Positions 22,601-34,588 of a stretch of 64,000 nt of DNA are shown in pieces. The notes beneath the pieces are model-generated. The model was not told the origin of the DNA, searched no databases, and saw only the letters and a program-made list of their open reading frames with translations. The stretch is from Blastomyces gilchristii SLH14081 (taxonomy: Eukaryota > Ascomycota > Eurotiomycetes > Onygenales > Ajellomycetaceae), in the NCBI RefSeq assembly GCF_000003855.2, contig NW_003101665.1:538828-602827 (forward strand). The letters are read 5' to 3'. The translations under genes and the position numbers were made by a program. The number at the start of each line of letters is the position of its first letter. The first letter of the stretch is position 1.

Positions 22601-23537
22601 TGAGTGGAGCACGCGCAACTCCATCATTTCGTTGACGGCGCATGCCGCCGCTAGTGCGAATGCGTCGTTAACAAACCCTCCTCCGCCTCTGGCACATCTT
22701 GGCGATTTGGGCAGCATTGATGACCAGATGAACGCGCTCATGAAGCTGAGGCGTGGGGCGTGGGGCGGGAGTAATGGGAGCTTGCAGAGCAGTGCGGCCA
22801 GCCACACTGGTAGCTCTCCTGTCGCGACTAGTATGGCCGCGGCGGCATCGAGTCGGGGCAGCTTTGCTAGTTTACACGACGTTTTGGCTGAGCAGGGACG
22901 GTGCGGCAGTAGCGGTAATAATCTTACTAATGTTAATAATAATAATACTAATCATAATTCGATGTCGGCTGGGTCGCCGGTGGGCATGGAGAGCAGCAGT
23001 TATAGCGGCGACAGCAGCAATGTCTCTCAGCAGCACTGTCCTCATTCGCACCCCCATCGCAATCTCCATCAACAGCAAAACCACCAGCCACTGGATAATG
23101 ATTTCTCGCCCCTGATAACCTCTACCAACTACAATTACATACCCACGCCGTCTGACAAGGACAAACCCCTCCCTCCACCACCCAAACCCTCCGAACTACA
23201 TCATCATCATCATCATCATGGCCACTCCCATTCCCATCCGCACCCGCCACTAGAAATAGACATTGACAACGGCCCCGTTACCAATGTCAACGCCAATGCC
23301 AACGCCACCACTCCACCTTACTCCAAGGACGAAAACAACAGCAGCACCACCAGCAACAGCATCAGCAAGAGCAAATCCCAGCACAGCCGCGCCAACAGCA
23401 CAACTGAGAGCATCAGCTACGTCAAGGAGGCCAATGAGGCGGGCGGCGATCGGTGGGTGCTTGAGAGGCGGCGTACGGGTGAGAGCGGGGAGCGCGAGGT
23501 TGTAGAGAGGGAGGTTATGGCCGGTGGGTTGATATGA
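19692..23537 (+). CDS. Large disordered protein with acidic motifs, unknown function (1281 aa)
   Basis: I do not recognise this protein. One intron-free frame runs from ATG 19692 (MPPSTVFSYLRREHRRPSPP) to the stop at 23535-23537; the frame is open upstream but has no earlier ATG. It is rich in Ser, Asn, Gln and Pro with homopolymer runs (poly-Ser near 257, poly-Gln near 75 and 672, eight His near 1170). Blocks that look selected are LTFGKNTLSDNSKG (about 185), a DDEDFDYDAMMDDDGLEERIPG acidic block (about 535), ESDEDDLYFDDGMIDD followed by KFDESVFDDETSHLYERK (about 690-735), NLEKYHSALAKAANEAALNGR (about 815), and FEEVFDDFDY (about 880). The acidic, aromatic-spaced motifs resemble binding peptides in long scaffold proteins. 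No catalytic domain, signal peptide or membrane span is seen. Confidence 0.85.
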   Translation: MPPSTVFSYLRREHRRPSPPTTSPSPAAHPSAALSASSSHLAPQLPLPESSSYSPRLSSTNGESGSWFEPQQQQQQKQQPSDYNSNNLKHNSYGGKAEHGPDIKRKQDSSSGYSSGRENINLLSASPRINIPPPVARPHSAGNDCSKKTSLVPPNSQSQQQATMLRPDQHDSAVVHNSKPISPWRLTFGKNTLSDNSKGNSAGGGSGSAGGYSPGSHNITSARMKPSPPGYSCVEPSSGTRTTTTFIPGRELAKHESSSSSSNLTNNNYSRRDAGSHDVNHEPAPSRTGKTRLNLLNPMALLARRRSGQTLTPRLDDIGTRRLGLPALPDDYDPRIRGNLFHDFSAPRPRPNVPMMKQQAVNSQAVNVQDAQGNSNKDNYNYNNATPSPAASSTENSENQKQGSRVNSGDGNHLEALSSGRTLSSTRPHSAVELYDTPLPLRQASSKKQQGQRASTSSDIRSPSTRSKASIVHDDSFQPSGLPRHLTSNASRFSFDMASGDSTSQERIMEEKHKQKEAAKRAKAQLDRSNDSDDEDFDYDAMMDDDGLEERIPGVNADDDFGNDGFDGFTGTGHAFRPHGNQLFVPVLPPVMSNPMSPLDLDSSAPRSPEKDIPTPLVISPNSAVAGPSLGAGGMPSSNSPLPSNNMAFFQNGAGVATMSAESSLRQQQQQQQPPQPLLNQGVEEKSTFYVESDEDDLYFDDGMIDDVLGEIEGEKFDESVFDDETSHLYERKPKFITQLPTVPGGIGDAADNNQHAEGHGINNGANEDRMVPLVAQNSLLQRNISNENGGICGIPGGIKRRTIQPTTIRGLTEGNLEKYHSALAKAANEAALNGRFERSGSVSETSSGAGSAPLSPDSHPGLTADDSRVSQNVDSMAFEEVFDDFDYNDDDLDDDPIIAAANAEALENDDEGFYGQEFGFYPQSLGNNCDDQMVLGGYFGTRGVEGITRSHSGRANFQEPSLTPITERSEWSTRNSIISLTAHAAASANASLTNPPPPLAHLGDLGSIDDQMNALMKLRRGAWGGSNGSLQSSAASHTGSSPVATSMAAAASSRGSFASLHDVLAEQGRCGSSGNNLTNVNNNNTNHNSMSAGSPVGMESSSYSGDSSNVSQQHCPHSHPHRNLHQQQNHQPLDNDFSPLITSTNYNYIPTPSDKDKPLPPPPKPSELHHHHHHHGHSHSHPHPPLEIDIDNGPVTNVNANANATTPPYSKDENNSSTTSNSISKSKSQHSRANSTTESISYVKEANEAGGDRWVLERRRTGESGEREVVEREVMAGGLI

Positions 23538-26500
23538 GCAACGAGAAAAGAGAGAGGGAGGAAGGAGGAAGGTGGAAGGGGAGGAAGAACAAGGGAAAGG
23601 TTCGTTTGACAAATTTCTGAGGAGAGATTATTTATCCCATTTTTCCCTATTTTTTGGATATATTTGGGATTTGTTTTATACATATATATACCACAGCTAT
23701 ATACCAGAGCTCTAGTGACGACGTGCGTTTGTTGGATATAGCAGATTTTGCGTTGTCTTTGTGTTGGAGATAGTTCACTTCCCCCCTTTATTTTGTTTTC
23801 TTATCTTATGTTGACTTGACCTGGCAGGCGTTTTCATTTTTGATGTCGCCGTCATGGTTTTCTTTTTCTTTTCTCTTTTCTCTTTGGTACATTCTCCCCT
23901 TTTTGTTTCATATTACATTTTTACACCCCATTTTTTTCAACATACCTCTTCTTCTTGTTTTCTTATGATTTAATGATACCCACGCATCTCCTTGAGCTTG
24001 AGCTAGCGAGATGAAACACAGGAGGGAGGTGGAGCAGAGGAAGAGGAAGAGACGTCATGGGACGAGGAGTTGGGATACTTTCGTAACCAATAACTATCTA
24101 TGCCCCATTCTTGTTGTTTTCTTGAACTGTTTCTACATTTAATCCCCTAACTTAACCTTCCCCCTTCCCCCAGCTAATTATGCAGAATAATATAAATAAT
24201 AATGCTCAATCCGAGATCGATTCCCCCACAAAATTCATCCCCACACTCTCCCTCCCAGCTAGGTAAAGTCCAGTAGTACATTCTCCGTACGAAACCCAGA
24301 ATCAGCCATGGCCCTCGCGGGTGTAAAACACCGGGCCGCGTCGTGAGGTAGAGAGTCCGTCCGAGCAACGGCTTTTTTATTTTATTTTATTTTATATTTT
24401 GTATTTTATATTTTATATTTATATTTTATATTTATTTCATATATTTATTTTGTTGCTTCAACCAGGTTTTACAAATAGCCATTGGTTAAGGAAAAAAAAA
24501 AAAAAAACCATGCGTTATTTTTAGATCTGAGGAGGGAGGTCTGAGTGGTCATGTGCAGACTCAGATATCCTTTTTCTTTGGGAGTGATTGTGCTGTTGCA
24601 CTGTATGTACAGCATACAGATAATACTGTGTAAATGTGTGTTGGAGTTGTTTATATGAGGCATTATTTGGCATTGATGATACATCTTGCAGTGGAAATAA
24701 CTCAACCCTTTTGACGTTACAGAGGTTGCTAACTACTACACTACCTTACTGCGTAGGTACAGCCAAGAAGAGCCTGGTCTGGCCACACGTTCTTCACTGT
24801 GCCATTTCATGCCATCCCATCCCACTCTTGTTTCATTTTTTATTCTTCCCACTTCTGTCTGTATATTATTATTATTATGTCTGTATTATTATTCTTCTTC
24901 ACCGCAACTACAGAGTACTCCCCACTGCAATTGGATTTGATATTATGTACTCCGTACATCAATTATAATTGAGAGAGAATGTCTGAAGAATACTCGTATC
25001 TTGGCTGTACTCAGGACGCTGTAATCATGTTGCACCGCCACGGCATGCCAAGGACTTGCCTGGTTGGTTTGGTTGGTTCGGTTGAGAATGAGAAAAATTG
25101 GATATTGATGCCAATTGCCAATTGACGATTGACGGAATGGGGGGTTTTTCTTTCTTTCTTTTCTGATTCATGAGGGTTTGATGTAAGGAATAATACTCTG
25201 TAATAATAAACAATAATAATAAATGAGGCACAGCTGTGTAACAGTAGTAGTATTATTATTTTTTATGATTCCAGGACAGATATTTTCTTTCTCCCCCCTC
25301 CAGAGTACAGTACTAAGTATAATAATAACCCCGATATAAAACTAAAAAGTTGGGGGGAAAGATCTTCTTGGCAGTGAAGAGCAGTGGAAAGAGTGACTTA
25401 TTATAATTGTATGGAATGTATTCTGTACTGCAAATTTCCTCCTCTTGTTGCCGAGTTGCAGTTGGATTGATGCAAGATCTGCACGCAGTAGTATGATGTA
25501 AGGAGTAAAAAGATAATATGGGGGATGAATTGCGATCAAACTCGTTGTGTATTGTATTCTTTTACTATTATTAACAACTAACTATTCTCTCCTGCTCTCG
25601 ACTTGTGTTTTCTGCGATTGTTTCAGCTGAATTCCACTGCAATAATAATGATGATGATGATGATGATGATGAACTCTCTCAATGTGCTGCTGTCCTCGGG
25701 AAAGCGGCCGCGCTAGTCCCTACTAGGCCTAGTACGTGTGGAAATAATAGGAAATCCCAAACACCCTCTAACCCCACTCTGCCCGATCCTGCCCGCTGAT
25801 TGGCTGTCTGCGGGGGTCTTGGCTGCGAGTCCCCTGGCACCCGGCGCAATACGCTGCGTACGGTCACAAAACAGGATACCACCGAAGACACGCAGCCAAT
25901 GCCCGCCAGCGCCAGCCAATCGCAGGCGTACGTCTGTCACAGCCCGTCACCGACTCCCAGCGCCCAGGCAGCTGACTCAGCCCGGGCGTGTGCCCAGCCT
26001 CCCGCCACAGCCGGGGGTCAGTCGGCTGCAATTGCGGCTCCCTGCGCGGCTGCATCGTCTTCTCCTTCTATTTTCTTCTTCTTCTTCTTCTTCTTCTGCT
26101 TCTTTATTTGAACCTCAATTCCTCTCGCCTCCGCTTGGAACTAACAAGACATCTATCTTTCTTCTCGTCCCTTCGAACCGAAGAACAGTCCGAAACCATC
26201 TATCCGCCTGCCCTACACTATCCTACACTATCATACCCTAGAGCTTGTAGATACATACAAGCGCTCTTTGTCCTTAATTTTTCTTTTCCTTCTTTTTTTT
26301 TTTTTTTTTTTTTTCCTTTTCTTTTTTCCCCCCTTCCACCCACCCTCCCCGAAACCACCACCAGGAGAAGAATCTTTCTTCTTCTCTGATGAAACGGGAG
26401 CCTCGCTAGGCGGAACGACAGTGCTAGTCGGTAGTTCCCGCCTTATCCTACCTTTCGATCTCCACTCGTTGGGTTACTTACTGGCTCCGCGCAACAATTG

Positions 26501-27008
26501 CTTCGCGCCGCCCCCCACGCCTCAGTTATATAGTTCGCAAGTGACTGACGCCTTATTGTATCTTCTCCTTCGCTGAAGAGGATAATAGTAAGGTTTGCTA
26601 CCAGTTTGGGACGCGGAAAAAAGAGAAGAAAAACACATAGACAATATAGAGAGTTGTGACGCATTTACGAAACGAGCGGGAAAAAACTGGAAAATAGGAG
26701 ATAAAAGCACGGAAATTTTTCTTGTCGAAAAATAAGGATATCTTTATTGGATTTTTTTTGTCCTCTCTCCTTGTTGAGTAAATCTACCTTTTTTGCCTTT
26801 TACCACCCTCTTTTTTTCCCCCTGCGGAACATGGGTCTTTCGTCGTCTCTCCCCTTTAAAAATCCATAATTCTTACTCATAGAACAATCTTGTTGTCCGC
26901 TTTGATTTTCAAGGTTTTCAATTCTTTTCCCTGAAGACTCTGTGACAAACTTCCCCAATTTCACGACTCGACTTTTTTTTACGTGATTAAGAAATACATT
27001 TCACAACC
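23538..27008. other. Long intergenic region and 5' leader of the 2-oxoglutarate dehydrogenase gene
   Basis: No gene is supported in 3.5 kb. Contents are T-rich stretches, a TTTTA/TATTT pentamer-like tract at about 24373-24452, an A-run near 24491-24507, an ATG/GAT triplet run near 25647-25671, a CTT run near 26070-26098 and a T-run near 26287-26314. 25680-26050 is GC-rich with CCAAT-box cores (for example ATTGGCTG and CCAATCG) and may be the core promoter region. The last kilobase is pyrimidine-rich and probably transcribed leader. Confidence 0.4.
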
Positions 27009-30000
27009 ATGTTGCGAACTGCTACGGTGAAGGCGTCCTCGAGCGCTGCGTTCCTCCGCCGCTCGCCCTGCGCGTGCAACACCCGATCATTTTCCGTCGT
27101 TTCGTCGAAACCCGCCAATGTCGTGTCGCGGAGTAGCTCCAGGCTGCATCTGGCCTCGCGGAGACCCTTGGCTGTCGTTGGTCGCCAGCAGGTATGGAAT
27201 CAGAAGAGATATAAGGCCATTGCTGCCGAGGAGTCTAGTAAAGGAGTGGTATGTCTCCATTCTCACTTTAGCAGCTCTTTTCTTTTCTTTTCTTTCCTAT
27301 TTTTGAAACTGACAGTATCTTGGACTTTGTAGGATCCTAACGATTCCTTCCTTCAAGGGAGCACCGCGAATTACATTGATGAGATGTACATGGCTTGGAG
27401 AAAGGACCCCACAAGCGTTCATGTCTCATGGCAAACATACTTCCGCAATATGGAGGATGGCAATATGCCCATCTCGCAAGCCTTCCAACCTCCGCCAACC
27501 CTCGTCCCAATCCCAACCGGCGGTGTCCCTCAACATATGCCCGACGCTGGGACCGCCAGTGCTGCTGGGACCGAAGTATCGAACCACTTGAAAGTCCAGC
27601 TTTTGGTGCGCGCATACCAGGCCCGCGGACACCACAAAGCAAAAATTGACCCCCTGGGAATTCGTGGCGAAGCCGAGACTTTCGGATACAACAAGCCCAA
27701 GGAGCTGGAGTTGGATCATTACGGATTCACTGAGAACGATCTGGACCAAGAATTCGCCCTTGGACCTGGTATTCTGCCACGTTTCGAGACCGCGACGAGG
27801 AAAAAGATGACCCTGCGGGAGATCATTGCTGCGTGTGAGAAGATCTACTGCGGTTCGTACGGTATTGAGTACATCCACATCCCGGACCGAGTACCTTGCG
27901 ATTGGATCCGTGATCGCGTTGAGATCCCGACGCCTTACAAATACTCCGTCGATGAGAAACGTCGCATCCTTGATCGCCTGATTTGGAGTTCTAGTTTCGA
28001 GGCTTTCCTTGCCACCAAGTTCCCCAACGATAAGCGCTTCGGCCTCGAAGGTTGCGAAACCCTGGTTCCGGGAATGAAAGCTCTGATTGACCGCAGCGTT
28101 GAATATGGTATTAAGGATATCGTCATTGGTATGCCACATCGTGGTCGTCTCAATGTGCTTAGTAACGTTGTGCGAAAGCCCAATGAATCCATTTTCAGCG
28201 AATTTGGCGGTACCATGGAGCCATCTGATGAAGGATCTGGAGATGTCAAGTACCATCTTGGCATGAATTTTGAACGGCCTACGCCCTCCGGCAAGCGCGT
28301 TCAGCTTTCCCTCGTTGCTAACCCGTCGCATCTGGAAGCTGAGGACCCTGTTGTTCTCGGAAAGACTCGCGCCATCCAGCATTACAACAACGACGAAAAG
28401 GAATTCAACACTGCCATGGGTGTGCTCCTTCACGGCGATGCTGCATTTGCTGCCCAGGGCGTCGTTTACGAAACTATGGGATTCCACTCGCTTCCCGCAT
28501 ACTCCACCGGGGGAACGATCCATATCATCGTGAACAACCAAATCGGCTTCACCACTGACCCCCGCTTTGCTCGTTCCACACCATACTGTTCTGATATCGC
28601 CAAGGCAATCGACGCGCCTGTCTTCCACGTCAACGGAGATGATGTTGAAGCGCTCAACTACGTCTGCCAGATGGCAGCTGACTGGCGCGCGACCTTCAAG
28701 CGCGACGTAGTCATCGACATCGTCTGCTACCGGAAACAGGGCCACAACGAAACGGATCAGCCTTCCTTCACCCAGCCCCTGATGTACAAGCGCATCGCAG
28801 AGCAGACCAACCAACTCGACAAGTACGTCGACAAGTTGATCCGGGAGAAGACTTTCAGCAAGGAGGACATCGAGGAGCACAAGAAGTGGGTCTGGGGGAT
28901 GTTGAACGATAGCTTCGATCGCAGCAAGGACTACCAGCCCTCCAGCAAAGAGTGGTTGACGTCCGCATGGAACGGATTCAAAACCCCGAAGGAACTGGCT
29001 ACGGAGGTTCTCCCGCACCCGCCCACTGGCGTCCCCACAGAAACGCTGAAGAAAATTGGCGAGGTTCTTGGCAACATCCCTGAAAACTTCACCGTGCACC
29101 GTAACCTGAAACGTATCTTGGCGAACCGGAAAAAGACCATCGAAGAAGGTGAGAATATCGATTGGTCGACCGCTGAGGCGCTTGCGTTTGGTTCTCTCTG
29201 TGCTGAGGGCCACCATGTGCGTGTCTCTGGACAGGATGTGGAGCGTGGTACCTTCTCGCAGCGCCATGCGGTTCTGCACGACCAAGAGAATGAGGCGACC
29301 TACACAGCGCTACAGCATATCAGCCCCGATCAAGGGAAGTTTGTCATCTCGAATTCTTCCCTTAGCGAGTTTGGCGTGTAAGTTTTCATCCCGACCTTTT
29401 TTTTTTCCCCGTTTGTACGTACTGACATGTTTGACAGCTTGGGCTTCGAATACGGATATTCCCTCACCTCCCCCGATGCATTCGTTATGTGGGAGGCTCA
29501 ATTCGGCGATTTCGCCAACAACGCTCAATGTATCATCGACCAGTTCGTCGCGTCCGGTGAATCCAAGTGGCTTCAGCGGTCTGGGCTTGTCATGTCTCTG
29601 CCACATGGTTATGACGGCCAGGGTCCCGAGCACTCCTCCGCTAGAATAGAACGTTATCTCCAACTGTGTAACGAAGATCCAAGAGTGTTCCCCACCGGTG
29701 ACAGAATCGACCGCCAACACCAGGACTGCAACATGCAGATTGCTTACATGACCACGCCATCCAACTTGTTCCACGTCATGCGCAGACAGATGAACAGACA
29801 ATTCAGAAAACGTAAGATTTAAGCTTCTCTCTCTTTTTTTTTGTTGTTTTTTTTTTCCGTGTAGAAAGAACATATCCAGGAACTAACATTCACATTCCAG
29901 CCCTAATAATCTTCTTCTCCAAATCTCTCCTCCGCCACCCCCTATGCCGCTCGCCGCTCTCAGACTTCACCGGCGACTCTCACTTCCAATGGATAATCCC

Positions 30001-30442
30001 GGATCCAGAACACCACACAGGCGCTGTAAACAACCACAAAGACATCGACCGCGTAATAATATGCTCCGGCCAAGTCTACGCCGCTCTACAAAAACACCGC
30101 ACCGCACACGGCATCAAAAATACAGCCATAACGCGCATCGAGCAAATGCACCCCTTTCCCTGGCAGCAACTCAAAGAGAACCTGGACAGCTACCCGAACG
30201 CCAAGGACATCGTCTGGTGCCAGGAGGAGCCGCTGAACGCGGGTGCATGGAGCTACATGCAGCCGCGCATTGAGACGCTGCTGAACGAGACGGAGCACCA
30301 TAACCGCCGCCATGTGCTGTATGCTGGCCGCCACCCGAGCGCGAGTGTGGCGACGGGTATGAAGGCTAGCCATGTTAAGGAGGAGCAGGAGTTGCTGCAA
30401 GATGCGTTTGAGGTGCATCAGGATCGGTTGAAGGGGGAGTAA
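27009..30442 (+). CDS. kgd1: 2-oxoglutarate dehydrogenase E1 component, mitochondrial
   Basis: This is the thiamine-diphosphate-dependent E1 subunit of the 2-oxoglutarate dehydrogenase complex, which decarboxylates 2-oxoglutarate in the TCA cycle in the mitochondrial matrix. The exons are 27009-27248, 27333-29377, 29438-29811 and 29901-30442, all GT-AG, and total 1066 codons, the usual length. The N-terminus is Arg/Ser/Ala-rich without acidic residues, a typical mitochondrial presequence. [20 protein letters not shown] is the family's N-terminal segment. [12 protein letters not shown] (about 348-360) and [17 protein letters not shown] (about 476-492), followed by GDDVEAL, form the ThDP/Mg site region. 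[25 protein letters not shown] opens the transketolase-like domain, with [16 protein letters not shown] after it. The frame stays open through all junctions. The symbol follows yeast KGD1. Confidence 0.97.
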
Positions 30443-32031
30443 GGATATGAGGTCCACATAAAAAAAAAAGAGAGAACCGGGGGTTTGGGGGGTGAAAGAT
30501 TTTTTTCTTTCTGCTTTTTCACCCTTGCTTTTTTTCCCCCCTTGTTAATTACTTGTTCATTGCGATATGGATTTTTTTCGTGAAGAATATTGAATCCTTT
30601 TTTTATTGTCGTTTTCCTATTGTATATCTTTTTATTTCCCTCACTTGCCTTCATTTCCTGTTTAGCCGCATTATCTCTTGATATTTTTACTGTACCTCTT
30701 CCTTTTCCCTTTGTAAATTTCCATCGTCATCATCATCTTCCTCCCCGTTATTAAAACACCCATCCACAAAATAATCCCCAATTTTCCCCCATCTCCTATT
30801 GTTCTTATCGTAGCATATGCGTTTCCATTCCATTCCATATTTCATTCCTTTCCTTTTCTCGTCCTCCTCTTCCTATTACTTTTTTTTCTTCCCACATCTT
30901 TTTTAATCCGGGCTCCCCAAAAATATCAACATATGAAACGTCAACCAACGAAAAAAAAACTACAACAAAACCAAAAAAAAAGCTAGCTGTAAGAGTTGGT
31001 ATCTCACTTTCGCCTTTGTTTTCCCATGAATTCTTTCTCTGTTTGACAGATGGGATTATTTGATTTGATATACACCGAATGAAAATGATTTCTGCTGAGA
31101 ACAGCGGAAGATCGCAATTGATGTATGTTTCACTGCCGTTGTGTATTTTACTGAGGTCAAAAGGGGAGATAGAGAGACAGAGAGTGTGTGAGAGAAGGAG
31201 GGAGGGAGGGAGTAGATCAGATTAATCATGGCTAAATAGCGATATACATGGTTTTTGTGTGTATTGTACATCCTACCTACTTTTTTCGAAAGCCTGGTTT
31301 ATTATTATATAGAAGTGGGAAGGAAAGAGAACAAAAAATGTAAATTAGATGATGATTTTTATACTTGATATTTGATTTCATGTCTTTTTTTTTTTTCTTT
31401 TTTTTCTTTCCCACTGGTTTACCATTTTGGGTTCTTTGATAAGTGATAAATAAGTGATAAATATGTATTTCGCTATATGTCCTGTGAGAATATCCAAGAT
31501 TATAAGCTGTCTGCACGGAAAGAATTCATTACTGTGTATATCTTGTAATCTTCATGAATCTATGAATTAAGGTTTGATGCCAAGGACCCATTGAGCCCTA
31601 TTCCATATACAGTCTAGCGTCAGTGACCCCTCCGACGTTCCACACTAAACCATTCTAGGCCAGACGCGGCTCCGATGGAATCTGAAATATCTCCCCGTTT
31701 TTTTGCTCCAGCTTCGGCAACCCCCTTCCTATACTCTCTCCAACGTGCCGCTTCTCCCTACCCTCTTCTCTATATATCTATCTATCCTCCTTTGTCATTG
31801 CAGAAACACTCCACCCCACTGGCAATTTCACTAACTGATTACCACCACCCCAACCAACCCATTTGCTTGCAAGTCTAGCTAGCTGTCTGTGCCCTCTCAC
31901 CTCCCACCTCACCTGGGTGCAGAGGAGCAGAAACGATTTCTCCTATCGCTCCCTTTCCTTACTTTCCGTTCCCTTGATCCCACCTTATAAGATAATACAC
32001 CAGTACCTCACACACAGCCCCAGTGGAATTC
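30443..32031. other. Intergenic region, T-rich
   Basis: This is the 3' region of the 2-oxoglutarate dehydrogenase gene and the 5' region of the ING/PHD gene. Many short T-runs and C/T-rich stretches occur. A GAGAGA/GGAGGGAGGGAG tract lies at about 31167-31212. No gene is supported. Confidence 0.5.
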
Positions 32032-34588
32032 ATGGCCACCACTCTCCCCCCCGGCGCTTCCCACGCCGCAACAACCACCACCAACAACAGCACCGCAGGC
32101 CCCGGACCCAGCACCACCTCCATCCGCCAATCCGCCCGCCAAACCCGCACAAACCCCAGCCGCACCTCCAAAACAGCCAGCCGCGCCACCTTCGCCGGTC
32201 TAGGTCTACACGGCAGCAGCGGTGTGTACGGGCTCGGTGCCGGTGCCGGTGCCGGCGCTGCTGCTGCTGCTGCTGCTGGTGTAGGGGGCCCAGGTCTCGA
32301 AGCATTCGGCGCGGCAGCAGGCGCTCACCATATCCCGCATGGCCTCTACCCGGCCATCACGCACTTCACGGACGCCATCACGGCGCTGCCGAAGGAGTTT
32401 CGGAGACATGCGTCGTTGCTGAAGGAGGTGGATGGGAAGGCGTGGGCGTTGGAAGAGGCGTTGGCGAAACAGCTGGATGCGGCGACGGCGTCGACGCCTT
32501 ATGCGAAATTGATGCAGGGGGGTGTTCCGGTGAGTGTTTTTTTTTTTTTTTGGGGGGGGGGGGGCTTATGATGAACCGGTTTGAATTTGATGTGTGTATG
32601 TGTGTATGTATGTATATATATATGCTAATATGTTTTGCGCGATAGACGAAGGAACCGATCAACTACGACTCGCCTGAAGCACTTGCCCGCAGAAAGATTT
32701 TCTTTGACCTCCGCGCCACCCTCTCCGACCTCATGATTACTACCGACGAGAAGAACCATGTATTGTGGAATGCGAATAATGAGCTTGAGAAGCAAGTTAG
32801 ACGCATTGACATGACCTTTCCATACGTTGAGGGCGAGATTAGTGAGGAGGCCCGTCTGGGCAGTCTCACACATTGGGCGTATTCGAACAAGACTGCGGCT
32901 AAGACAACAGGGAATACATCTGAGCGTCCCCGACGCGAGACTGCTTCTACCCGCGATCAGAACCTTGCTGCTGCTCTCGAGGGTGAAGCTAGAAGAGAGG
33001 GCGGCTCCCGAAAACATCGACGTACTCAAGCTGATGCGGATGGAGAAGACGGACGGATTCCGTCGCGGAAAGGCACGGGTGGTAAAGGTAGAAGCGGCGA
33101 AACGCCCAGTATCCCGATTGGCACGGGTGGTGCAGTCGCGAGCTCTGCTGCACCCGCCAAACGGAGGAGAGTTGAAAAACCTCAACCCACTGCTTCAGCT
33201 GCCGTTGCCGCAATGGAGAGGTCGGTTAGTGCGACGACAAATACAGGTACTGGACGGGGTGCTGCGAAGGAGCCTTCTGCTACTGATGGCGTGAAAAAGA
33301 GGGTGCGAGCACCTAATGCTAATCCTGGAGGGAGGAAAAGGTACGTCACAACATTGCCTGTTTGGAAATCCTAAGTGTGTCGAGGGTTGCAGAACCAATT
33401 CTAATCTGAATGGAAATGATGAAAATAGGGCGAACACAGCAGCATCCGCGACCGGATCACCAGCGCTTTTCCCTTCTTCCGCCGTTCCCTCCCTTAGCGC
33501 TTCTATAAAGGCTGGTAACCCCGCTCCCAATACTCTTCCGGGTCCACAATCCTCCCGATCACAACTCGGCAGCTCCCAGGTAGCCACTGGCCGTCAACGG
33601 CCCTCATCTTCTGCGTCGAATCGCGCGCCCAATTCAAGTACGTTACCCGGACTTTCAACTGGATCCATCACCCACCAGGACGTCTCTAACCCGGTTGTTC
33701 CAATCGCAGAAAAACCCCCTTCTTCGGACCTGAAGCCCTCCACATTGTCACGGGATACAGCTAGCGCTAGAATGGAGCCCGGTTTTTCTACCCCAGCCGA
33801 AGTGAACGGCGATGGGAAAGCCAACTCTTCTATCTCTGCTGCCTCTAGACCCGCGGAGCCGGTACCAAAGCGGGAGGACACAGCCTCTGCTAGCTACAAT
33901 AGCGTCAGTAACGGAACCAAAACAGAACCCAACTCCGAATCGAATTCCGCGCCGCCACAGCCAAAAGGCCGCTCTTCCAAGAATTCAACGCCAGTGGGCT
34001 CTACCTTTCCTGAATCATCGCAGCAACAGCCGCAGCCACAACGGACCACAAGACCTCGCGGTGGTAACACCACAGTAGCCGATGGCGGAGGACCAGGCGG
34101 CTCCAGCACGACTGGCAACACTGTCACCGGCATCACCAAGCGATCACATAAAAAGGGCGCAGGACTGGCCGCCACGCAGCAACTTATCGCTGCTGTAGCC
34201 GCCACGGAAGACGAGGACTCGTCGCGCCAGGGGGATGATGAGGAGGAAGAAGGGGAGCCGAGGTATTGTTATTGTAACCAAGTTAGTTTTGGAGAGATGG
34301 TTGCGTGTGATAATGAGACGTGTCCGCGGGAGTGGTTCCATTTGTCGTGTGTGGGGCTGTCGAGGGCGCCGTTGAAGAGTTGTAAGTTTCATCCATCACC
34401 CCCCCCCCCCCTCCCCCTATTTCCTTTCCTTTCAGAATGGGGACTACGGAATTTTCTCGTATATCGATTTGTTTTGGAGCAGATGCTAATATCTATGTTC
34501 GTGCGTCGTGTGTGTGTTTCTAGCCAAGTGGTATTGCAATGAGTGCAAGGACAATCAGCGGAAAGGGAAATCGGGCAATGGGAAATAG
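32032..34588 (+). CDS. ING-family PHD-finger chromatin protein (Pho23/Yng-like)
   Basis: Predicted nuclear histone-reader subunit of an acetyltransferase or deacetylase complex. The exons are 32032-32529, 32646-33340, 33393-34381 and 34524-34588, in frame and totalling 748 residues. The N-terminal ING homology region includes [36 protein letters not shown] (split by the first intron) and [37 protein letters not shown], which should be helical. A long disordered Ser/Pro/Lys-rich middle follows. The C-terminal PHD finger has the C4HC3 pattern: [31 protein letters not shown], then KWYCNEC across the last intron. In ING proteins this finger binds trimethylated H3K4. A polybasic tail ([11 protein letters not shown]) follows. 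The length is greater than yeast homologues because of the disordered middle. The Pho23-like assignment is favoured but Yng1/Yng2-like is not excluded. Confidence 0.9.

Noticed and set aside
27426..29285. A 619-codon open frame antisense to the 2-oxoglutarate dehydrogenase gene
   Set aside because: It is a shadow of the strongly biased codon use in the sense gene, lies exactly opposite its second exon and has no recognisable motif.
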